Assembly (NCBI GenBank): GCA_041583495.1
Contig: JBFHFS010000058.1
Location: forward strand, 1 to 30,852
Length of the DNA: 30,852 nt
DNA from: JBFHFS01 sp041583495
GTDB lineage: Bacteria; Bacteroidota; Bacteroidia; Bacteroidales; Marinilabiliaceae
Reading direction: 5' to 3'
Shown here in pieces: positions 24,803-30,852 of the stretch (position 1 is the first letter of the stretch; every line of letters starts with the position of its first letter). The position numbers were made by a program, and so were the translations under genes. Under the pieces are notes generated by a model. The model was not told the DNA's origin, did not search any database, and saw only the letters and a program-made list of their open reading frames with translations.

Positions 24803-25945
24803 TTAATGGGTTCCATTTTTGGGTGAGGAAACCTCCGCTTTTGGCTCCTCCCCTTTTACAAAGAGGGCCATCAGCTCCTTTTTATATTTGGCGTACTCCC
24901 TCTCAAAATTGGGTGTGAGCAACTCCTTGCCAACGGCATCGTCCAACTCCTGAAAAGTCCAGGCTTTGCCACCGTCCAACTCCTCCTGATGAGGCGTCAA
25001 CCCACCCGAATAAAATACGGCAAAAGAAAAAACCAGTTCATTCTCCAATTTGCTGCGCCACAAGTAGCGTCCCAAATTAAATATGGTAACCGGGTTAAGG
25101 CCAATCTCTTCAGAAGCCTCCCTCAGCAAGGCCTGCTGAATATCCTCGCCACGTGAAACGTGTCCCCCAACCGCCGTGTCCCATTTTCCGGGCTGCACCA
25201 GCTTGTTGAGTGGCCGTTTTTGAAGCCAAAGACCTTGTGGGGTAATCACCTGCAAATGAACCACCGGGTGCAACCAACGAACAGATCCATTATGAACCAG
25301 GCTTCGGGGGGCATGCCCTATCACATTTCCCTGCTCATCAACCAAAGGCAGCCACTCCTCGGCATTCCACTTCCTTTGCCGCCCTCTGCGATCCAACCAG
25401 GAAATCCCCAGCATTAACACAAAAATCACATAAAACCCTGGACCGCTTATGGCCGCCCACCAGGCATGAGGCATCCACAGAGCCGCCCCTAAAACCGTGA
25501 GAGTGTGCAACAGCAAAAGCCAGAAAAAGACCTTAAGCATCTGTTGCATCATCCACGACTCAAACGGACCTGCCACAAAACCTTTAAAATAACGCTTCGA
25601 AAGAAGTAGAATAACGTTGTGATTCGAAAAAGCGGAAAAGCCAACCACCAACAACAGGGCCCCACCAATAAACGCAGGCTTGAGTTTAAAAAGGAGCGCA
25701 TTATCGAAAAGCAATGCCAGCCCCCCCAATAGCGTTAAAAACCCCAAATCGACCAGCACAAACCGATCGATGCGTTTCTCCCGCACCCAATACCACAACA
25801 GCTGAACAAAGCCCAAAACCAACGCAGACAGCAATCCCGCAGTGGTACCCCAGATCAGATCGACCAAAACAAACAAAAACAAAGGGAGCATCCCCGGCAG
25901 TATTTTACCTGCCAGGGAGAATATATTCTTATTTAAATGCATCAA
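24803..25945 (-). CDS. Membrane-anchored Nudix hydrolase with a YciB-like N-terminal domain
   Basis: The 380 residues fall in two parts. Residues 1-185 hold about six hydrophobic segments, and the stretch from LPLFLFVLVDLIWG to LLFDNALLFKLKPAFIGGAL resembles the septation protein YciB/IspA. Residues 196-350 form a Nudix domain with the complete box Gly261-x5-Glu267-x7-Arg275-Glu276-x2-Glu279-Glu280-x-Gly282. It is of the isopentenyl-diphosphate-isomerase-like subgroup, judging by PLVDEQGNVIGHAPRSLVHN and VVHLQVITPQGLWLQKRP. It would hydrolyse a nucleoside-diphosphate-linked compound at the membrane. It starts 14 bp after the purC stop, so it is in the same operon. Confidence 0.85.
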   Translation of the reverse strand: MMHLNKNIFSLAGKILPGMLPLFLFVLVDLIWGTTAGLLSALVLGFVQLLWYWVREKRIDRFVLVDLGFLTLLGGLALLFDNALLFKLKPAFIGGALLLVVGFSAFSNHNVILLLSKRYFKGFVAGPFESWMMQQMLKVFFWLLLLHTLTVLGAALWMPHAWWAAISGPGFYVIFVLMLGISWLDRRGRQRKWNAEEWLPLVDEQGNVIGHAPRSLVHNGSVRWLHPVVHLQVITPQGLWLQKRPLNKLVQPGKWDTAVGGHVSRGEDIQQALLREASEEIGLNPVTIFNLGRYLWRSKLENELVFSFAVFYSGGLTPHQEELDGGKAWTFQELDDAVGKELLTPNFEREYAKYKKELMALFVKGEEPKAEVSSPKNGTH

Positions 25946-25959
25946 AACAGACAGCTCAA

Positions 25960-26913
25960 TCAGATCAATAAATCATTCAAAAATTTAGTCACATTTTTTT
26001 CAATGCGACTGGCCACGTCGCCACCCTCAGCCTTAATGAAAGATTCTCCTGTAATCTTTTCGAAAAGTTCGATATAGCGTTCTGACACCTGACTGACATA
26101 CTGATCGGTCATTTCAGGAATCTGTTGACCCGATTGCCCCTGAAAACCATTCTCGATAAGCCATTGACGCACAAACTCTTTGGAGAGTTGCCTTTGCGGC
26201 AGCCCCTTATCCAGGAGCTCCTGGTAACCCTCGGCATAAAAGTACCGGGATGAATCAGGAGTATGAATCTCATCAATGAGGTAAATCTTTCCGTCTTTCT
26301 TACCAAACTCATACTTGGTATCCACCAGTATTAACCCCTTTTCGGCAGCCATTTGGGTTCCACGCTCAAACAATTGGCGGGTATATTTTTCAAGCAAAAG
26401 GTAATCTTCTTCCGAAACGATGCCCTGACGCAGAATCTCTCCGCGCGAGATATCCTCATCGTGACCTTCTGAGGCTTTGGTCGTTGGCGTAATCATGGGT
26501 TCCTCAAACCGTTGATTTTCCTTCATCCCATCTGGCATAGCCAGTCCGCACAGCAATCGCTTGCCCGATTTATATTCGCGCCAGGCATGCCCGGTAAGAT
26601 ACCCGCGAATAACCATCTCCACCTTAAAAGGCTCACAAAAATGACCTACCGTCACCATGGGGTCCGGAGTAGCAACCTTCCAGTTAGGGACAATATCAGC
26701 AGTGGCATCCAGGAAACCGGAAGCAATCTGATTCAAGACCTGTCCCTTAAAGGGAATTCCTTTGGGCAGTACCACATCAAAAGCCGATATCCTATCGCTC
26801 ACGATCATCACCAGAAAACGGTCGTCGATATTGTACACATCCCTGACCTTACCAGTATAAACATCCTTTTGACCAGGAAAATTAAAATTAGTTTTTACAA
26901 TGGCTTTGTCCAT
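25960..26913 (-). CDS. purC: Phosphoribosylaminoimidazole-succinocarboxamide synthase (SAICAR synthetase)
   Basis: It joins CAIR and aspartate using ATP in purine synthesis. With the ATG at 26911-26913 it has 317 residues. Family motifs are YTGKVRDVYNI (19-29), VSDRISAFDVVLPKGIPFKG (38-57), EMVIRGYLTGHAWREYKSGK, LVDTKYEFG and IDEIHTPDSSRYF. A more distal in-frame ATG at 26988 would add 25 residues with no family counterpart, so I did not use it. It lies between phoH (154 bp upstream) and the Nudix gene (14 bp downstream), all on the minus strand. I recall phoH and purC being neighbours in other Bacteroidota. Confidence 0.95.
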   Translation of the reverse strand: MDKAIVKTNFNFPGQKDVYTGKVRDVYNIDDRFLVMIVSDRISAFDVVLPKGIPFKGQVLNQIASGFLDATADIVPNWKVATPDPMVTVGHFCEPFKVEMVIRGYLTGHAWREYKSGKRLLCGLAMPDGMKENQRFEEPMITPTTKASEGHDEDISRGEILRQGIVSEEDYLLLEKYTRQLFERGTQMAAEKGLILVDTKYEFGKKDGKIYLIDEIHTPDSSRYFYAEGYQELLDKGLPQRQLSKEFVRQWLIENGFQGQSGQQIPEMTDQYVSQVSERYIELFEKITGESFIKAEGGDVASRIEKNVTKFLNDLLI

Positions 26914-27067
26914 AACAAAATAGTTTATGTAGTTATTCAATTTATATTCAACATGCCGGCCCGGACATTTATCGTCAAATAACTCCATCCAAAAGTGAGC
27001 ACGAAATTATTTCACTAAATTCCAAACCATTACCAAGACTCAAGTCTGACCCCCCTGAGGGCAAAGC

Positions 27068-28006
27068 TTACTCCCTTTCGTAAGCCTCCACGATATCCTG
27101 CACCAACCGGTGACGAACGATATCCTGCACCGTAAACTTAATGCGCACGATGCCTTTTATCCCTTTTAAGATGCGCATGGCTTGCACCAGTCCGGAGGTG
27201 AGCGGGTTGGGAAGATCGATTTGTGTCACATCACCGGTAACCACAAATTTAGCACTTACGCCCATGCGAGTCAAAAACATTTTGAGCTGATTGGTCGTGG
27301 TGTTTTGCGCTTCATCCAAAATCACAAAAGCATCGTTGAGGGTTCTTCCCCTCATAAAAGCTAAGGGAGCAATCTGGATCGTTCCATTCTCCAAATACTC
27401 TTTGAGCTTCACCGCAGGAATCATATCCTGAAGGGCATCATAGAGGGGCTGCAGATAAGGATCTATTTTTTCCTTCATGTCACCGGGCAGAAATCCAAGC
27501 TTCTCTCCCGCTTCCACTGCAGGACGGCTTAAAATAATCCTGCGCACGGTTCTATTTTTAAGAGCCCTGACGGCAAGAGCGATGGCCGTGTAGGTCTTTC
27601 CCGAACCGGCCGGACCGACAGCAAACATCAAATCGTTTTCATCGTACGATTCCACCAATCGTCTTTGGTTTTCGGTCCTTGCCTTTATCGGCTTGCCGTT
27701 CACCCCAAAGAGAATAAAGTCTTTTTCGCCCGCGGGTTGTAAAACAATTCTACCACCGCCACTAAGGATCTCCTTAACAGAGGCCTCGGTAAGGACATTG
27801 TAACGATGATAATGTTCCAGTAACAGGTTGATTTTCTCTTCAAAGTCGGCCACTTCCTCTTCATCTCCCATGGCCTTAAGCCAGTTCCCGCGTGCAACAA
27901 TCCTCAATTTGGGAAACCTGGCCTTTATCAAATCAAGCTGAACCTCCTGCACCCCCATAAACTCCACAGGATCAACCGACTCCAGATAAATAAGTTTTTC
28001 AATCAT
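27068..28006 (-). CDS. phoH: PhoH-family ATPase
   Basis: This 312-residue cytoplasmic P-loop ATPase is linked to RNA metabolism and phosphate-starvation responses. The N-terminal part (1-75) has the PhoH/YbeZ KH-like layout around RFPKLRIVARGNWL. Walker A GPAGSGKT is at 131-138 and Walker B is LDEAQN, with Asp231 and Glu232. The sensor region FLTRMGVSAKFVVTGDVTQI and the C-terminal DIVRHRLVQDIVEAYE are also typical. It is the first gene of a likely phoH-purC-nudix transcript and is divergent from mazG. No ybeY is visible next to it. Confidence 0.94.
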   Translation of the reverse strand: MIEKLIYLESVDPVEFMGVQEVQLDLIKARFPKLRIVARGNWLKAMGDEEEVADFEEKINLLLEHYHRYNVLTEASVKEILSGGGRIVLQPAGEKDFILFGVNGKPIKARTENQRRLVESYDENDLMFAVGPAGSGKTYTAIALAVRALKNRTVRRIILSRPAVEAGEKLGFLPGDMKEKIDPYLQPLYDALQDMIPAVKLKEYLENGTIQIAPLAFMRGRTLNDAFVILDEAQNTTTNQLKMFLTRMGVSAKFVVTGDVTQIDLPNPLTSGLVQAMRILKGIKGIVRIKFTVQDIVRHRLVQDIVEAYERE

Positions 28007-28077
28007 AGAACAAACTAAAATAGACGCTTAACAGTTTGCAAATTAACAACAATTTTTAGATTAACTGATATTATGCC

Positions 28078-28085
28078 TACTTTTG
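28078..28085 (+). promoter_or_regulatory. Candidate -7 element TACTTTTG for mazG
   Basis: It matches TAnnTTTG exactly on the plus strand in the 281-bp phoH/mazG divergent region. It would give mazG a leader of about 200 bases. No obvious -33 element is present, and no other structure stands out in the leader. Confidence 0.27.
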
Positions 28086-28287
28086 AGGCAACACCTCTCC
28101 TTAAAAAAACCGAACTTAAATTGTTTTCCGGAACATACGTTTTTTTCCGGTGGTTAAAAGGAGATTGAATAAAGGTTCACTTTTCAGGATACAACCCTCC
28201 TGGACATGAACGAATATCACCAAACCGGGTTACCTTAAAACTCCTTAGGGAAAGGCAATCCGACCATAACAAACAAAGTATATCCGG

Positions 28288-29067
28288 ATGAAAGAAAAAA
28301 CAGAAGCCTTTGGCAAGTTATTGGAAGTCATGGACGAACTGCGGGCCAAATGCCCATGGGATCGGGAACAAACCAATGAAACATTGCGTACGCTTACCAT
28401 CGAAGAGACCTACGAGCTGGCAGAGGCCCTCCTGACAGGCTCCGATGCAGCCATCCGCAAGGAGTTAGGCGACCTGCTTCTCCATATCGTTTTTTATGCC
28501 AAAATAGGAGAAGAGAAAAATGCCTTTTCCATCAAAGATGTGATCGATGGCCTCATCGAAAAACTTGTTTACCGGCACCCACATATTTTTAGTGATACCC
28601 AGGTAAAAAATGCCCGCGAAGTGGAGCAAAATTGGGAAAGACTCAAACTTAAAGAGAAGGACGGTAACCGCTCGGTTCTGGATGGCGTACCCCAAACCAT
28701 GCCTGCCATGGTTAAAGCCAACCGAATACAGGACAAAGCCCGCGGAGTGGGTTTCGACTGGGAATACCGTGATCAGGTGTGGGATAAAGTGGAGGAAGAA
28801 CTCGGCGAACTGAAAGCCGAAATCGCCTCGGGCTCTCCCGAAACCATCGAAGAGGAGTTCGGGGATCTGTTTTTCTCCCTCATCAATGCCGCCCGTCTCC
28901 ATGGCGTCAATCCTGAAAATGCGCTGGAGCGCACTAATCAGAAGTTCATACACCGCTTCAACTACCTTGAGAAAAAAACCATCCAACAAGGACGGGACCT
29001 GAAAGACATGTCGCTGGCCGAGATGGACCTTATTTGGGAAGAAGCCAAAAAAGTGCCACAAAAATAG
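28288..29067 (+). CDS. mazG: Nucleoside triphosphate pyrophosphohydrolase MazG
   Basis: It hydrolyses (d)NTPs to monophosphates and pyrophosphate, cleaning the nucleotide pool. The 259 residues contain two all-alpha MazG domains in tandem. The first has KCPWDREQTNETLRT (21-35) and metal ligands in EETYE (39-43) and ELGDLL (59-64). The second has EEELGELKAEI and EEEFGDLFFSLIN, ending in TNQKFIHRFNYLE. The linker sequence GVPQTMPAMVKANRIQDKAR is diagnostic. It is convergent with the gene that follows, with only 33 bp between the two stop codons. Confidence 0.95.
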   Translation: MKEKTEAFGKLLEVMDELRAKCPWDREQTNETLRTLTIEETYELAEALLTGSDAAIRKELGDLLLHIVFYAKIGEEKNAFSIKDVIDGLIEKLVYRHPHIFSDTQVKNAREVEQNWERLKLKEKDGNRSVLDGVPQTMPAMVKANRIQDKARGVGFDWEYRDQVWDKVEEELGELKAEIASGSPETIEEEFGDLFFSLINAARLHGVNPENALERTNQKFIHRFNYLEKKTIQQGRDLKDMSLAEMDLIWEEAKKVPQK

Positions 29068-29102
29068 GGCACACCAAATAAGCCGAAAATAAGCCTGTTT
29101 TT
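29060..29102. terminator. Weak hairpin between mazG and the convergent gene
   Basis: AAAAATAGG (29060-29068) can pair with CCTGTTTTT (29094-29102), nine pairs with one G-U, across a 25-base loop. It spans both stop codons. The large loop makes it doubtful. Confidence 0.25.
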
Positions 29103-30243
29103 ATCGCCTTTCGGAAACTTCATCGTAATAATGCCTTCGGAAGGTGCTGATATTGGTTTTACCGGGAGTAATATTTTTGAAAGAGAGACTGTAAGCAACA
29201 TCAACCGGCTGCGCCCCTCCTTTAACAAACACCCGGTTTTTCCATTTCACCTCGCGCAACAACAGCTTACCCGACACGGCATTGTAGTCTGTTTCGACCT
29301 CATATTCTACCTTTTCGATGGAAGCATCCCTCATCTTTTCGTCAGAAAAAAATGAACGTCCTGCGCGGAGACGACCTCCCGACTCATATCGGGCCACTGT
29401 TTTTTTAATGGTTAGATCCTCCTGAGCAATATGTATTTCACCGCTCATGGCACGGATCAGGGCATCACCTGTCCAGGCAAACCCGGGCTTATCACACTCA
29501 AAGCCAAGAACCAGAACATGCTTTCCTTCAGCTACATAACGCTCTTCCTCCCAAACCTTAAAATATTGCATAAAAGCAGTATCCAAAACATTTCCGGGAA
29601 TACGCAGCATGTCAAAACCCAGGAGCTCTTCGATGCGAACCAACCCATCCTCAAAGGGTCTGGTCTCAAAATCACGGCTTCCCGATTTAATCAGATAGCG
29701 CCGGTTCATAAAGGCATCGGTAAAGCTGCGTTGCTGGTATCCTGCCGCATCGGTATAACTAATATTTAATTGCCGGTGACGGCCCTCTCCAACCTCCTCG
29801 TAGAGGGCATCTGCCGAGTAAGGCATGGCCAGATAGTTATTGGGAATCTGGCGTACAGCCACCTTGAGCATCCCATACAATATTCGCGAAGGAGCCTCGA
29901 TATCGACTTCGTTAATCCCATAGGTAACCGGGATTAATTCAACAATTGCCTGCTCACGGTTCTTTAGTTCCGTAATTCGCAGAACCCTGGTGCGATACCC
30001 CACAGCCGACACGCTAATCTCCTGGTTGTCAGGAACTGATTTTAACTGCAACTCGAAATGGCCCTCCAAATCGGTTGCGGTACCCTGATAGGTTCCCACC
30101 ACCCCGATGTTAGCATACTCCACAGGCCCCCCATTGGAGGCATCAACCACACGGCCCTTTACAAGAAAGTCCTGCGCCTCAACAAAACTTTCTCCCCACA
30201 CTAAAAAGAGCGCTATTACGAAAAGAAATTTTTTCAACTGCAT
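29101..30243 (-). CDS. Exported CarboxypepD_reg-like domain protein
   Basis: The 380-residue protein is encoded from the ATG at 30241-30243. It begins with a signal peptide, LKKFLFVIALFLVWGESFVEAQ (cleavage near residue 24). Residues about 27-105 form the carboxypeptidase-regulatory-like beta-sandwich (VKGRVVDASNGGPVEYANI and TDLEGHFELQL), common on Bacteroidota envelope proteins. The remaining 270 residues are predicted to be beta-rich and I cannot name them; they lack the long TonB-receptor barrel. The open frame continues upstream to 30672, but that extension lies antisense to the divergent lipoprotein gene and lacks a signal peptide, so I reject it. The protein probably resides in the periplasm or outer membrane. 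Confidence 0.82.
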   Translation of the reverse strand: MQLKKFLFVIALFLVWGESFVEAQDFLVKGRVVDASNGGPVEYANIGVVGTYQGTATDLEGHFELQLKSVPDNQEISVSAVGYRTRVLRITELKNREQAIVELIPVTYGINEVDIEAPSRILYGMLKVAVRQIPNNYLAMPYSADALYEEVGEGRHRQLNISYTDAAGYQQRSFTDAFMNRRYLIKSGSRDFETRPFEDGLVRIEELLGFDMLRIPGNVLDTAFMQYFKVWEEERYVAEGKHVLVLGFECDKPGFAWTGDALIRAMSGEIHIAQEDLTIKKTVARYESGGRLRAGRSFFSDEKMRDASIEKVEYEVETDYNAVSGKLLLREVKWKNRVFVKGGAQPVDVAYSLSFKNITPGKTNISTFRRHYYDEVSERR

Positions 30244-30251
30244 ACTTTTTA

Positions 30252-30259
30252 TAATTTTG
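30252..30259 (+). promoter_or_regulatory. Candidate -7 element TAATTTTG for the OmpA-type lipoprotein gene
   Basis: It matches TAnnTTTG exactly on the plus strand, 79 bp before the ATG, within the 94-bp divergent gap. No -33 element is seen. Confidence 0.3.
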
Positions 30260-30337
30260 GAAAAACAATTCGAATGCCCAACCGGCAAATTCGGACTAAA
30301 TGTAGTAAAAACCAATACATTTTTGAAACTTACCATT

Positions 30338-30852
30338 ATGGATCGAAAATTATTAATCCTGATATTACTGCCAATACTCGCCTCCGGCTGCCTTGTTTCC
30401 AAAAAGAAATACAATGCCATGACCACCCAAAAAGAGTTGCTGGCAAAACGTCTGTCCAACGAACAGGCCGAGAATAAATCGCTGAGAGAGGATCTGAAGA
30501 GCGCCACAGCCGATTTTGAAACCATGAAATACGAACTACACAAAAGCGATGCACTTAAATCGGACAGAGTGGGTGAACTACTGGCAGGTAGTGAAGCGCT
30601 TAAAAACCAGGTCGAAGAACTTGAAAGGGAATTGAAAAATACCCGTAAACAATACCAAAACCAAAAAGCCACCAGTCAGGAGAGTGCAACAGAACTCGAT
30701 GAACTCAACAAAAAAATAAGATTCCTGACAGCCGATACCGCCAACCTTCGTTTTACCCTTAATATGACCAAAGAAAGGCAAGAGGCGATGCACCTGGAAT
30801 TAAACACGACCAAACAACAATATCGCGAAGCAGCAAATTCGGCAGCTAAGGT
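30338..30852 (+). CDS. Coiled-coil lipoprotein, probably OmpA family (truncated by the window end)
   Basis: Translation from the ATG at 30338 stays open to the window edge (171 codons). It starts with a lipoprotein signal, MDRKLLILILLPILASGC; the lipobox LASGC makes Cys18 the lipidated residue. The sequence then reads LVSKKKYNAMTTQKELL and continues as a long charged heptad-rich stretch (about 30-170), typical of a coiled coil. In Bacteroidota this start, C-x-V-S-x-K-K-Y, usually leads to a C-terminal OmpA peptidoglycan-binding domain, which would lie beyond the window. The gene is divergent from the CarboxypepD_reg-like gene. It probably anchors the outer membrane to peptidoglycan. Confidence 0.82.
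   Translation, partial: MDRKLLILILLPILASGCLVSKKKYNAMTTQKELLAKRLSNEQAENKSLREDLKSATADFETMKYELHKSDALKSDRVGELLAGSEALKNQVEELERELKNTRKQYQNQKATSQESATELDELNKKIRFLTADTANLRFTLNMTKERQEAMHLELNTTKQQYREAANSAAK

Noticed and set aside
28465..29061. 198-residue open frame antisense to mazG
   Set aside because: MazG is unmistakable on the plus strand; the antisense frame shows no recognisable domain.
30244..30672. N-terminal extension of the CarboxypepD_reg-like gene on the minus strand (open frame to 30672)
   Set aside because: It is antisense to the lipoprotein gene, is Ser/Phe-rich low-quality sequence, and would bury a clear signal peptide that begins at 30243.

Overview
The window looks like a chromosomal segment of a Bacteroidota bacterium, most likely of the Bacteroidales/Marinilabiliales type. 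The gene content supports this: a long PPi-type phosphofructokinase, an AsnA asparagine synthetase, phoH next to purC, an ABC permease fused to a peptidase-like region, and a CarboxypepD_reg-like surface protein. Upstream regions lack obvious Shine-Dalgarno sequences and several carry the Bacteroidota -7 element TAnnTTTG. I see no rRNA, tRNA, CRISPR, intact transposase or prophage.

Layout: (1) 155-4482 (-) is a two-gene ABC exporter operon whose ATPase starts with TTG. (2) 4828-5553 (+) is rsmE, convergent with (3) a PPi-phosphofructokinase (5796-7445, -); a strong bidirectional hairpin lies between them. (4) 7674-9971 (-) is a tightly coupled yhdH-like oxidoreductase and YbdG-type mechanosensitive channel pair behind an operator-like promoter. 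(5) 10137-12433 (+) is a secreted M64 metallopeptidase followed by a gpr/yghZ aldo-keto reductase. (6) 12601-16980 (-) is a 1459-residue double CoA-dehydratase-activase protein. (7) 16981-18030 has no intact gene, but holds a 439-bp element bounded by 13-bp inverted repeats and packed with hairpins, apparently inserted in a decayed small gene. (8) 18031-20709 (-) is a YncE-like propeller/phosphoesterase. (9) 21185-22225 (-) is asnA. (10) 22507-23904 (-) is a PhnP-like metallo-beta-lactamase-fold hydrolase with a small membrane protein, divergent from an RsmI/YraL-like methyltransferase (24012-24728, +). (11) 24803-28006 (-) is phoH, purC and a membrane-anchored Nudix protein. (12) 28288-29067 (+) is mazG, convergent with a CarboxypepD_reg-like protein (29101-30243, -). 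(13) The window ends inside an OmpA-type coiled-coil lipoprotein gene (30338 onward, +).

Most genes are housekeeping or envelope functions: rRNA methylation, glycolysis, purine and asparagine synthesis, nucleotide-pool cleaning, osmotic safety and methylglyoxal/quinone detoxification. The least explained stretch is the structured 1-kb interval at 16981-18030. Next are the repeated operator-like sequence upstream of the oxidoreductase and the very large activase protein. No complete new defence or biosynthetic system is apparent.
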